A stretch of DNA of 64,000 bases from Littorina saxatilis (lineage: Eukaryota > Mollusca > Gastropoda > Littorinimorpha > Littorinidae). This document shows positions 28,291-39,018 of this stretch, piece after piece. How positions within the stretch are numbered: the first letter of the stretch is position 1; each line of letters starts with the position of its first letter. Where the stretch lies: NCBI RefSeq assembly GCF_037325665.1, contig NC_090245.1:103689360-103753359 (forward strand). Direction: 5' to 3'. The translations under genes were made by a program, and so were the position numbers. Below the pieces are notes generated by a model. That model did no database searches, was not told the DNA's origin, and was given only the letters and a program-made list of their open reading frames with translations.

Positions 28291-30009
28291 TTCATACTGT
28301 ACCACAGTGTTCAGCATTAAACACCATACTTTTGTAAATCAACCATGTTAGAAAAGACGTTAGGTTTTCATGGGTTGTGTAAGAGTTGCGCGCCTTGAAT
28401 ATAAGATACAACATTGCGGTTGATTAGTGTTTTAAGGGGCGTAACACCCCTTCCGCAGCCCGTAACTCCAGCAGTTACTTCCTGAAAAGGACTAACTCTT
28501 GGACCTGTCTGAAATATTTGTCCAAGCATGAGGACCAGGTACATGATCGCATCACTGAGACATTCCTAAAAGAGTATAACATACAGTCTCATCTCTGTTG
28601 AAAGGAAATGTCAAACTTGTCATAAAACTGATACTGATGATAAGGTTGCTGTGAATTCTCGCACCTGTACATCAAGAGTTTTGACTTTGAATAATCATTT
28701 GGTGCTATCTTTCTGTCTGACTTTGAGAAACCTCTCGTTAAGTGTTTAAAATGAATATGACTTAGTCGTAGTAGACGAGGACATGCAGTCTGTACAACAA
28801 ATGCTACATGTGTTTTTCTTTTTAATTTGAAACATCTTGGCAGGGAAGTTTTACAGGCTTCATAATATGCACACTGCAGTACTGTACCACAATATGCAAG
28901 AGTTTAACTATAAGGGAAAGCTTTACGTGTACTTTAATTTGCATGTGTTTTGACACATTTGAGTTTTACTGTCATCTCTATTCACAATAAAAAAAAAATC
29001 CAGTGTACCTTAGTACAGCACTGATTTCTTCGTAGATGATTTTGTTTTTGTTTTTGTCAGAAAATGTGATCATTAAAAAACGTAGCAACTCCGAGTTGGG
29101 ACAATAAAGATACTACGTATTCTTTTCATTTCTTCCAAGTTGATTTTTCTCGACCAGTTAACACCATGAAAAATTGAATTTGCTGCATCTGGACTCTTCC
29201 ATTTTTTTCAATGGAAAAGTTTTGTAGTTTTGCACTTATTTTTTATGCTGCATACCTGCTTGGATCAAATGCTAATGTGAAAACTTTCGTGTACATTTTC
29301 CCTCATGAATATGCATAAGACAATTTTATGGCATTTGAAATGGACAAAAAATAATTTATTTTCCTGGAATAAATTATCCAATAAAAAGAAACTGTGTTTT
29401 CTGATGTTCTGACTTTACATGTCTCTCTGTCAGTCTGTGTGTGTGTTTGTGTGTAAGCTTGTGTGTGTATCTCTCTCTCTATCTATCTCTCTATCTCTCA
29501 ATCTTGATCTCTCTCTTCCAATCCTCTGATCACACCACTAAAGTTACAAGGGCTTAAAAAAAATCCCTGGATCTGCTTTACTCTCCCTGTCTATTTCTCT
29601 CTTTTTGTGCATGTGTGTGTGTTTTAGAGAGAGGATGGGGGAAGGATATGACATTGATAGAATGCTATGAGGTTTCTTTAGTATTTTGTTCTTGACGTAT
29701 TCAGTTTTTTGCATAAACACGCGATCGATCATGCCTTTACACACAGACATGCCCGCATGTGCACATTTGTACTCACACACACACATATACACATACACAC
29801 ACACACACATACACACACCCTCGCGCCCCCTAATTGGTTTAGAGGCGCGTCCCCTGGGTGGTGGATGGGGGAGCCTTCTCTACTAACTTCTGAGAGAAGG
29901 TCGCATCACTCTCGATGCCGTGAACATAAAGTTAGGATCTTTTTCTTGTTTCTTCTCTATTTCTGCCTCCCCAAAGTCCTTTTACTTTCCTTTTCTCACC
30001 CATAAAATT
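28291..30009. other. Intergenic, no gene seen
   Basis: Unique AT-rich sequence with small TG, CT (29436-29520) and CA (29777-29820) microsatellites. No supported coding region. Confidence 0.5.
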
Positions 30010-30329
30010 CTTCACTTATTACCCTTGTTAAGTGGTTCTTGTATAAAATATAGTCAATGTTTGTAAAGATTTTAGTCAAGCAGTATGTAAGAAATGTTTA
30101 GTCCTTTGTACTGGAAACTTGCATTCTCCCAGTAAGGTCATATATTGTACTACGTTGCAAGCCCCTGGAGCAATTTTTTGATTAGTGCTTTTGTGAACAA
30201 GAAACACTTAACAAGTGGCTCTATCCCATCTCCCCCCTTTCCCCTATCCCATCTCCCCCCTTTCCCTCGTCGCGATATAACCTTCGTGGTTGAAAACGAC
30301 GTTAAACACCAAATAAAGAAAGAAAGAAA

Positions 30330-30330
<1 letters not shown>
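30010..30330 (+). mobile_element. SINE-like retroposon ending ACCAAATAAAGAAAG, plus-strand copy
   Basis: Body CTTGTTAAGTGGTTCTTGTA ... GCAAGCCCCTGGAGCAATTT ... GATATAACCTTCGTGGTTGA ... GTTAAACACCAAATAAAGAA. An 18-bp piece (CTATCCCATCTCCCCCCT) is duplicated inside. It is followed by a CA microsatellite. Confidence 0.8.
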
Positions 30331-30382
<52 letters not shown>

Positions 30383-30482
30383 ACACACCCACATACACAC
30401 ACCCACATACACACACCCACATACACACACACACACATACACACATACACACACACACACACACACACATACACACAACACA
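30331..30482 (+). repeat. (CA)n microsatellite at the 3' end of a SINE
   Basis: It follows the (GAAA)n tail of the retroposon at 30010-30330. Confidence 0.94.
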
Positions 30483-30633
30483 CAGTCTTCTGGTCAACAA
30501 CCCCTGAAAATTTGTTTGCTCTTTGTCTATAATCTTGTTTAACATTTTTTTTTTACTGATAAACCGTTCAACTTTTCATTGAAACCACTGAAACTGAAGA
30601 TATCACATGTATATGTTCTCAAGTCTTGCTGTA

Positions 30634-30818
30634 CAGTAGTACCTGCGATTGAAGGGTGAACGGATACCCTTGGAACCTGCCGAAAATGCAGGTTGCCTGT
30701 CATGACAGGTATGTTTAGAGAGATGTAATGGTCAAAGGTACAATAGCAGGAGTCCTTTCAAAGGAGCTGTCCTCTCATCGGAGGGGATTCATAGTGCACC
30801 TAGCACTGTATACCACTC
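30634..30818. mobile_element. Decayed CAGT...TACCTGC MITE
   Basis: TACAGTAGTACCTGC at the left, CATGACAGGTATG and TCCTCTCATCGGAGGGG inside, CACTGTA at the right. It is related to 56648-56817. Confidence 0.6.
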
Positions 30819-30867
30819 AGTGTAATTGATGTTTAAACACAGACAAAGAATGAACTTAGATTACAGT

Positions 30868-30908
30868 GTGTGTGTGTGTGTGTTTATGTGCGTGCGTGCT
30901 TGCTTGCG

Positions 30909-30954
<46 letters not shown>

Positions 30955-30955
30955 G
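30868..30955 (+). repeat. (TG)n microsatellite
   Basis: GT repeats with GCGTGC interruptions. Confidence 0.94.
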
Positions 30956-31735
30956 TTGTCGGTGTGTATCAGTGTGCATGTGCGTGTCTGTGTGCTGTTC
31001 TGTCTATGTGTTTGTTTTTTAGATGTCTATGTTCGGTACCCAATTATTAAGCTGTGCTTATCTTTATGTCAGTAGAGTTCAGAGCGTGACACTGGTGCAT
31101 TTAGTTCTTTTATCTGGGTCAGCTATCTTTGGACATCACACTTCTGATAGCAGCGGGTTGTTTTGACAACTTGATTGCAACACAGAGAACCTGACCTTTC
31201 TGTCTGAAGGAACGTCTAGCTAGGTTTGAAAAACAGCCTTGTTGTTTCATTCTTTAAAATACAACATTAAACTATTTTGAAAACTCAGCGTTCTGTTAAA
31301 GGAAGTGCACCTTTTGCATTTCATGTACTAATACAACTGCAGCGTGCTTGCAATGAACAAAAGTGGGCAACTTGGGTGTTGTTTTCCTTTTTTCTGTTTC
31401 TGTTTTTGCTGCCTGCTCCTAACACTGAATTAGTTCAAAAGCGATGATAACGAAAGAAAATGCTCTTCTCTCACAAAAGAAACAATATTTGCGATAGTGT
31501 CAATTTCCTTTTCTTTACTTTCTTCTCATAAAACTCTCACCTATTGCTTGAAGTCATGGTGTCTCTTTTCAAATGCCTTCGAAATGTTTTGATTTTCTTT
31601 ATTTTCTTTTTTTCTGAACTTGTGCAAAGTGCTGCAAGAAAAATCAAACATTACGGCTCATGTTAGTATGCGGCCAGTTTTGTTTTGTTTCTTCACAGGT
31701 AGGTACTAAACATCTGTACAGCAGCACAATATACG

Positions 31736-31870
31736 TTAATTGGATCTGTGATCCAAACATGGCTTTTGGTCAATCGAGATGGAAGTTTATTCCACAAGCC
31801 CGTAGGGCGAGTGGAATAAACTGCCATCGAGATTGACCAAAAGGCATGTTTGGATCACAGATCCAATTAA
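31736..31870. repeat. Long hairpin (60-bp arms, 15-nt loop) with TTAA ends
   Basis: Left arm 31736-31795 and right arm 31811-31870 pair with about four mismatches. The loop contains GCCCGTAGGGC. Both outer ends are TTAA, which could be target duplications (piggyBac-like MITE) or just part of the palindrome. Confidence 0.8.
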
Positions 31871-32508
31871 CATATATATCTCGACATTCACTGGTCTTAG
31901 GGTTTTTGTTTTCAAAGAAGAAAGAAACTTGCTTGAACACGGACCACTTCTCCGAGCAAAATCAACAAACCTAATTCCACCTCAAGGTCTCGGCCAACCA
32001 AGACTATGGCATACTCGCAGCAAAGCCGCCGAATGTTACCGTAAACCAAAAATAGTGACGTAAGAGAATAGAATGTCGTCTTTTGATTTGGAACGTGACG
32101 TGTTTCAGAACTTCTTCTGGACAACTCGGATGGTCTTCTGCGCAGTGGTTGGCACAAGATTCTTTTTCTTCTTCGACAGTTCATCCTCTGATACTGTAGC
32201 AAAACGATTCATCTTTTTTTTCACTTTCGAGTATGCGGACGACTGAACTTGACCGCTAAAAAGTAGTCCTTTCGGTATTATTACGCCGAGTCTGAACATG
32301 AGGTCTGAACATTGTTTTTAGGCAGGATCTAGGTGAAAGCGAGGCTGTTCTTATTTCTGTGTACAGTCGAGAGAGAGAGAAACACATGTCGAGACATTAT
32401 TTCTCTGTGAGATAATAACGTATTATTGTATTGTATTGTATTGTATTGTATTGTATTCGCTTATGTCGTTCATTATTTCCTCCACTTTTTATTTTCAGGT
32501 GGTCAGCA

Positions 32509-32681
32509 ATGGACGTCAAAATATTCTTGACTGTATCCATACTTGTGAGCACAGCAACAGCGCTACTGTTTGAACCAGACCCATGCCCTGACGACAATCA
32601 TTGCACATGCGCCGGATTCAGCGTCACGTGCAAAGAAGGAGGGCTGAACGATGTGCCCGTGTTTACAGTCACAGGGCTAAG
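32509..32681 (+). CDS. LRR gene exon 1: signal peptide and N-terminal cysteine cap
   Basis: ATG at 32509 sits ten bases after an acceptor (attttcag, to 32498), so a 5' UTR exon lies upstream. It encodes the hydrophobic leader and four Cys of an LRRNT-like cap. Donor ctaag/gtcatt leaves two bases that form CTA AGG with the next exon, restoring [11 protein letters not shown]. Confidence 0.85.
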
Positions 32682-34463
32682 GTCATTATATAACAAAGTG
32701 TGTGTGTGGGGGGGGGAGGTTTGTGTGTGTCGGGGGGGGGGGGGGTAGAGTGAGCAGGAGGTTGGGGGAGATGTGTGTGTGTGTGTGTGAGAATGTACAT
32801 GTATGTATTAGTTTAAGCATGTGTCTCTGATGGGGTTTCATAGTAAGAATACTTGAAGCCATAGGCGCCTGGTTACAGTGAGAGACAGAGACAGACAGAC
32901 AGACACCACAGACAGACACCACAGACAGACAGACAGACACCACAGACAGCCACCACAGACAGACAGACACCACAGACAGACACCACAGACAGACAGACAC
33001 CACAGACAGACACCACAGACAGACACCACAGACAGACAGACACCACAGACAGACACCACAGACAGACACCACAGACAGACACCACAGACAGACAGACACC
33101 ACAGACAGACAGACACCACACGGACAGACAGACACCACAGACAGACAGACACCACAGACACGAGACAGACAGACACTACACGGACAGACAGACAGACAGA
33201 CATCACAGACAGACAGACACCACAGACAGACAGACAGACACCACAGACAGACAGACATACAGACACCACAGACAGACAGACAGACAGACAGACTGACAGA
33301 CACCACAGACAGACAGACACCACAGACACCACAGACAGACAGACAGACACCACAGACAGACACCACAGACAGACAGACACCACAGACAGACAGACACCAC
33401 AGACAGACAGACAGACAGACACCACAGACAGACAGACACCACAGACAGACAGACAGACACCACAGACAGACACCACAGACAGACAGACAGACACCACAGA
33501 CAGACAGACACCACAGACAGACAGACAGACAGACACCACAGACAGACAGACAGACAGACAGACATACGGACAGACAGACAGACACCACACTGAGACAGGG
33601 TGCGAGATTTACAATATTCCATCACTAACGATTCACGATCACTTTGTCAGCACTGAAAACCTCAACAACTCTTCCATCCAGGTACACTCTTCTGGACCTA
33701 TCTAACAACAACATCAGCACCATTCCGTCAGCAGCCTTCAGCAGCATCACGACAACGACAATAGATCTCAGCCACAACCCGCTGCAAACTGTTGCCAATG
33801 ATGCATTTCAGGTCAAGATTTCACGTTCGTCTTTGAAATGGGTTATTCTCCAGAGCTGTGTACCAGCTAGGGGAAACTATGTTACGAAGGTGATATGTCT
33901 TAACTTAACTGAGACATTTTAACCATGCACATTTCATACTGGTTCCATACATAGCCTTGGCCTGCAGAGAAAGAAGTATAAATACTTGCACATTTTGTTT
34001 GTCTACGTTCAGTAAATTACAAGGGTTTAAAGTACATCACCTTCCTAACATGGAAACCAAAGGATGGGACAATTAAAAAAACCTAAAAAATAAATATATA
34101 CAAGGCACGATTAAATGAAAATTATTTTAAAAAAATGACAATGACAGGGTGCCGAGGCCACGGTGGCGAACCTACAGCTAGAGGACTGCGGGCTGACGGA
34201 GGTGCCCAACGCCGTGGCCATGTTGACGAGGCTGAAGACCCTCAACTTACGTCACAACCCCCTCATCACCACCCTGCCTGGAGGCGTGCTGGCCTCGGTC
34301 GGCTTGACGTTGGAAACACTGGACTTCAGCAACACGGGTAAGGCCTGTTTCTTCTTTAGGTGGATTTCCGTGACGGAGATATAATATAATATATCAATAA
34401 GGAACACTTATCAATCACCCCTTCTAATCAAAGCTCACGGCGATGTACAATAGCAACAGCGTG

Positions 34464-34504
<41 letters not shown>

Positions 34505-37163
34505 ACACACACACACAAACACACACGTAAGGTGTTTTCCAGTCCAACAACAGGCAAGAGATCTAAGGAACAAGTGAATAAGTACAAGGTTGTCGTCAGC
34601 AAGACTGAGACTGGTCTTTTTTGCACAGAATCAAATGACGACATTTATAACAAATTTTCGGTGGGCAAAGCATTTCTCAACAGGGAAAACGTCTGTGGAA
34701 GATGCAAGGGGAAAAGTGAAGAAACCACCTGTAACCGACAATAAAATGGTGTCCCATGTGCAACGGTTAGTTGATGAAGATCCCCGAGTGAGCAGTCATT
34801 TTATCGCCGAAACACTGGACATTTCGTCGTCGTCTGTCTTGAGAGTTTTAAAACACAAACTTGGATACACAAAGGTGTGCGCGCGATGGGTACCACATTT
34901 CCTCACTGAAGAGAACAAGAGGTGTAGGGTTACGTTTGCCCAACGGCTACTCAAGATATACGACGGATGTGATCAAAAACGCTTGGATGAGATCGTGACT
35001 GGAGACGAAACTTGGGTGTACTTCTTTGAGCCAAAAAGAAAAGCTCAAAACAAAGCATGGATAAAAAAAAGGTGCCAATGCCCCTCGGATCGTGCGAAAA
35101 AGTCGCTCCGGCAAGAAGGTTTTATACACAATATTTTATAACACAAAGGGCGTCATTTTTCAAAAACCACGCGAAAAAGGCAGAAGCATCACTGGGGTGT
35201 ACTACAAGGAAAAAGTTCTTGCTGGCATCGTTCGTTACTACAAGAGAGCCAGACCAACTACAGGATTGAAAGGGATCAAATTACTTCATGATAACGCACC
35301 TGCTCACAAATCCAAGGTGGTGAAAGAGTACCTGGAGGAAGAAAACTTTGAAACTTTGCCACATCCTCCCTACTCTCCTGATCTTGCACCCTGTCACTTT
35401 TTTTTGTTTCCTCATCTGAAAAGACAATTGGCTGGGCGTCGATTTGACAGTCGATCAGCCCTCGGATCGGCTGTTTTCCAGTGTCTGAACCAGGTGCCAA
35501 AAAACGACTTCAAACGGTCATTTCTTGACTGGGTCCAACGACTTAAACTGTGTGTAGCCGCTGAGGGAGAATACTTCGAGGGTTTGAAATAAAAAACAAC
35601 TGTATCATCTAAAGATTTCCCGGTTTTTGAGACCAGTCTCAGTCTTGGTGACGACAACCTTGTAAAGCACGCATTCTCACAGTTTTTGTTGTTTTTGTTT
35701 TAGATTGTCAATTATTTTATGATTTATTTTTAACATGGATTTAAAGCCATCTTGACGAATACATATACTGATTCTCCTCTCCTGACAGGCATCAGACTGT
35801 GGCCTAAGTCCCTGACGGCGTCTATCCGCCTGAAGAAGCTGCTGTCATCGGGCAACCATCTGACGTCAATCCCCGATGACGCGTTCCTGACGTTTGCCCC
35901 CACCCTGGACTATCTCGACATCTCCTACAACGCATTCCGCTCCTTCCCTGACGCTGTCAACAACCTGAGGGTGCTCAAATACCTCGACCTCTCCTTCAAC
36001 CTCTTTGGGACCATTCCCGTGGGTAAGGATCATGTTTCAGTTGGATAGGGAGGCGTATGGGTCAGGAGATGTCCCGGGGTTTTTCAATTGATTACTTTTT
36101 TTCTCTCCAGATAACCAGGTTTGTCCTTGAACATCCTCGGGAATATCCCCTTGGGTACAAACAAAAAAACTTTAAAAAGAAATGTTAGAATGTATATAAA
36201 ATGTGTGTTGTCCACACAAAAAACAAAAAAAGACTACAGAAGATTGGATGCAAAAGGTAAAGGAAATGATTTCCAATCCTGTACACCCTCTTACAGAAGG
36301 CCCCGGTGGTATGGGCTTGGCATGTCTGTCGCGTACCGGATCACCGCATCCCAAAGAGGCTCCTCTACGGCGAACTCTTTTAGAAAATACGTGCTGTTGA
36401 GGGGGGGGGGGGGGAGTTTCGAGAACTGCCTAAAACCATCTCTAAAAGACTTCAGCACAGGTTCACAGTACCTCAAGTGCCGTACATGTGGGAGAGGATT
36501 CCTCGTCCGGATATACATACCTCATCAGACACCTCCGGACCCACCAGAACAGACAAGCCAGTCCTGAACCTGGATCTTCGACATCGAAGCCGGACGAACA
36601 ATAACAATAACAAGTTCATACACAGAAAGTTAATAATGACCTCATCATAAAAAAGAAAAATATTGGACCAAAAAGTAAAAAAGAGTGGCTTGAATGACAC
36701 ATTTTTGAATTACTGGCATCACGTGCCGTCATTCCTTACTTTCTACCATCCTGAAGAAGGCAGTGACAAGCTGTCAAAATATTGATTAAGAATGTAACAA
36801 CAATGGTTACTGTTGTGTTCTCTTTTTGTTTAAATGACACATTTTCTCTCTGATTTATTCATGTTGAATGTGTTCAGGCAAGTTCACATACTGCCGCCAC
36901 ACCCTGCAGACGCTGTACCTGGTGCACGTGTTTTTGAGAGAGATCCCGCCGGGCCTGAGAGACCTGTCTGCCCTGCAGAACCTCTACCTCAGCTACAACC
37001 CCATCGCCTCTGCAGCGGCTGACGTCTTCCATGGCAGGATTTCCACCTCCCTCAAGGCGAGCGATAGCTGGGCAGGGGCTGGTGGTCTGGGAGAGATTTT
37101 GCGGTTGATTTATTTTCCCTGTTGAGACGAACTTGGGGTAGGTTTAGGAGGAGAGAGAGAGGG

Positions 37164-37244
<81 letters not shown>

Positions 37245-38204
37245 AAGAGAGAGAGAGAGTGTGTGTTTGTTTGTGTGTGTGTGTGTTTAGTGTATTTTTT
37301 TGTTGGGGGGTATTGTGAAGTATTGTGAAGTATTGTCAGACCGTGGGCTCCAGGCTTCGTAAATCATTAAATGAGTGAGAATTAAAGCGTTGTACTAAAT
37401 ATAGAGGCCCTCAAAATGATAAATTCGTAATTTCAGTTCATTTGTTCCTTCGCAATTGTGTTGGCTTTGTCAGAGTCCGCAATGTATAAAAGCATTGAAC
37501 TTACTTCTTTCATTACGATTGCTTTCTATCCTTGACAGGTGCTTCACATGGACAAGACTCTGCTGTCGTCAGTCCCAACGGCGCTGCACTACCTGACAGC
37601 TCTGAAGGAGCTCAACATTACCTGGAACCGCATCCAGTACCTGGACAACTACGTCATCGACCTACCTGGCTTGGAGGTGCTCTACCTGGACAAGAACCCC
37701 ATCGTCAACGTCAAGTTTGCTGCCTTCTCTGGACTCCCCGCTCTCAAGCAGCTCTACATGAGGAACACCTCTTTGGCCTTTGTACCCAACGCTGCGCTCG
37801 CCCAGGCCAAGAGCCTGCTTCTTGTGGATCTGTCCTTCAACCACTTTGAGGCCCTGTATGACTACGGATTTCCTGGCATGTCTGGTCTCCATCAGCTCGT
37901 GTTGGCTGGTAACCCTTTGTCCAACATTTCCGATAACGCTTTGGCTGATCTGACCGGAGTGACCACTCTCGACCTTGAGAACTGTCTTCTGACCGGTATC
38001 CCCAAGGCCGTACAACAGATGCATGCGCTGCGTACAATAAAGGTTGAGGGGAATAGCATCAACTGCACCTGTGATAACTTGGCTTGGGTGGAAATATGGA
38101 GGGCTAATTCTGGTTTGATCGCTAAGGTTGAAGGTAACTGCGCTGGCAACGACACTGTTGCCATACAGTACTTCATTGACAATGATGGGCGATCATGCTC
38201 ATAA
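32509..38204 (+). CDS. Secreted leucine-rich-repeat protein (6 exons, 523 residues)
   Basis: Exons are 32509-32681 (ATG in an exon whose acceptor is at 32498), 33682-33811, 34148-34337, 35789-36022, 36878-37056 and 37539-38204. They give 1572 nt, 523 residues plus TAA, with no phase conflict. The protein starts with a signal peptide ([20 protein letters not shown]). It continues with an N-terminal cysteine cap ([11 protein letters not shown]...VTCKEGG), some 14-15 LRRs of the LxxLxLSxNxL type, and a C-terminal LRRCT-like cap ([16 protein letters not shown] ... GNCAG ... RSCS). No transmembrane segment or GPI signal is visible, so it is probably secreted. I cannot assign it to a named orthologue; such proteins mediate extracellular recognition or innate binding. 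Intron 5 appears to be GC-AG. A poly(A) signal AATAAA lies at 38315-38320. Confidence 0.87.
32880..33590 (+). repeat. (GACA)n / CCACAGACA tandem array, 0.7 kb
   Basis: GACAGACA tetranucleotides interspersed with CCACAGACA at irregular 12-24-bp spacing. It lies in intron 1 of the LRR gene. Long open frames on both strands here are repeat artefacts. Confidence 0.95.
33682..33811 (+). CDS. LRR gene exon 2: LRRs 1-2
   Basis: It encodes [19 protein letters not shown] and [19 protein letters not shown], two canonical 24-residue LRRs. Acceptor ttccatccag, donor cag/gtcaag, phase 2 to 0. Confidence 0.88.
34148..34337 (+). CDS. LRR gene exon 3
   Basis: 190 nt, phase 0 to 1. It encodes [20 protein letters not shown], then [18 protein letters not shown] and [10 protein letters not shown]. 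Acceptor caatgacag, donor acgg/gtaagg. The following intron carries the mariner copy. Confidence 0.87.
34585..35662 (+). mobile_element. mariner (Tc1/mariner) transposon, 1078 bp, transposase with one A-run frameshift
   Basis: It inserted at TA (34583-34584 and 35663-35664) with imperfect ~32-bp terminal inverted repeats beginning CAAGGTTGTCGTCAGCAAGA. The transposase is on the plus strand. It has a helix-turn-helix part ([16 protein letters not shown] to [14 protein letters not shown]) and the catalytic D,D34D set: [15 protein letters not shown] and YSPDLAP. The frame changes once, in the eight-A run near 35067-35075. The first part is open to about 35141 in one frame, and the rest ([20 protein letters not shown] to EYFEGLK) is in another. 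The copy is otherwise little decayed, which suggests a young insertion into intron 3 of the LRR gene. Confidence 0.92.
35789..36022 (+). CDS. LRR gene exon 4
   Basis: 234 nt, phase 1 to 1. It encodes [18 protein letters not shown], then [18 protein letters not shown] and [17 protein letters not shown]. Acceptor tcctgacag, donor tgg/gtaagg. A diverged echo of its 3' end lies in the next intron (36120-36160). Confidence 0.88.
36270..36612 (+). mobile_element. LINE 3' fragment (ORF2 C-terminus and tail)
   Basis: Broken coding sequence with the order [11 protein letters not shown]-like, RG...[12 protein letters not shown], then [12 protein letters not shown] and H. This matches the RNA-binding/zinc-finger C-terminus of non-LTR retrotransposon ORF2 as I remember it. 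It is followed by an (AATAAC)n tail at 36598-36612. It is 5' truncated, lies in LRR intron 4 on the same strand, and contains a G13 run. Confidence 0.6.
36878..37056 (+). CDS. LRR gene exon 5 (probable GC donor)
   Basis: 179 nt, phase 1 to 0. It encodes [18 protein letters not shown], then [19 protein letters not shown] and HGRISTSLK. Joining at CTC AAG/gcgagc to the next exon gives [16 protein letters not shown], a perfect LRR core. No GT nearby preserves the frame and the repeat, so a GC-AG intron is inferred. Confidence 0.78.
37148..37260 (+). repeat. (GA)n microsatellite
   Basis: GAGAGA with occasional AAAG, in intron 5 of the LRR gene, 90 bases after the GC donor. Confidence 0.94.
37539..38204 (+). 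CDS. LRR gene exon 6: LRRs, C-terminal cap, stop
   Basis: 666 nt ending in TAA at 38202-38204. It contains seven LRRs ([80 protein letters not shown]) followed by the cysteine cap CTC ... CAG ... C. Acceptor cttgacag. Confidence 0.9.
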   Translation: MLHMDKTLLSSVPTALHYLTALKELNITWNRIQYLDNYVIDLPGLEVLYLDKNPIVNVKFAAFSGLPALKQLYMRNTSLAFVPNAALAQAKSLLLVDLSFNHFEALYDYGFPGMSGLHQLVLAGNPLSNISDNALADLTGVTTLDLENCLLTGIPKAVQQMHALRTIKVEGNSINCTCDNLAWVEIWRANSGLIAKVEGNCAGNDTVAIQYFIDNDGRSCS

Positions 38205-38867
38205 GTGGATCATGTCATGAAATCAGCGTTCTTGTGCTATTTCCTTTTCTTTCAGGCCTCAGCCAAGGTTGCAATGAGTGAGTATGTTTTAGGAGTTACA
38301 TTTGTTGGAAATTAAATAAATGACAAAACTTTCTATATCTAATTTTCTTGTCTGTCTTTTAGAACTTATACTAGCTGCACGTTTAAGATTCTGCATAAAT
38401 TATCTTGCTCTTGTGAATAAAAAAAAAGTCACACACACACACACACATTTGAAACATATAAAAACCAAGAGAACAATGAACATTTACATCAACAGTTTGT
38501 ATTCTGACCAGCACTTGAGTTAACAACATCAGTTCAGTTATAAAATGAATAATAAAACAAAATCACAATACATATTCCGTAAACCTGATTTATGTGCTAC
38601 CAGGCACACCACGAAAAGGAAAATTAATACATATTGCACTTCAGAACAGCTTCCCTTGCTTGAAAGGTGTGTGTGTACGTGTTTTTGTGTGTACTTGTGT
38701 GTGTTTATCCCCGCAATCACACACACATCTCATTGTTTGCAAGAAAGTCTTATTTCTTCAAAAAGTAGTATTTTTCACACACACGCACGCACGCACGCAC
38801 ACCACACACACCACACACACACACACACACACAGCTGACGCCCTCGTAAAAGAGAAATTGGTAATTT

Positions 38868-38975
38868 TAAGACCTTGTTTTTTAGATGTTGAGTTGATAG
38901 CTTGTGTCAATGTACCCCCATTTTAAGACCTGATTTTCTCAGATTTGTGGAGGTGAAAAGGGGGTTCCCCTGTAA
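38868..38975. repeat. Decayed relative of the CAGTGGAACC MITE
   Basis: TTTTAAGACCTTG, CCCATTTTAAGACCTGATTT and AAAGGGGGTTCCCCTGT resemble the arms of the element at 4165-4348. It lies between the LRR and zinc-finger genes. Confidence 0.55.
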
Positions 38976-39018
38976 ACTCAAGAACGCTGCACAAACACAG
39001 ATTACTTAAGATCCTTAT

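Noticed and set aside
32686-33705. Long open frames (250-300 codons) on both strands
   Set aside because: They are made only of the GACA/CCACAGACA array (Cys-Leu-Ser-Val or Thr-Asp-Arg-Gln periodicity) and lie in an intron of the LRR gene.
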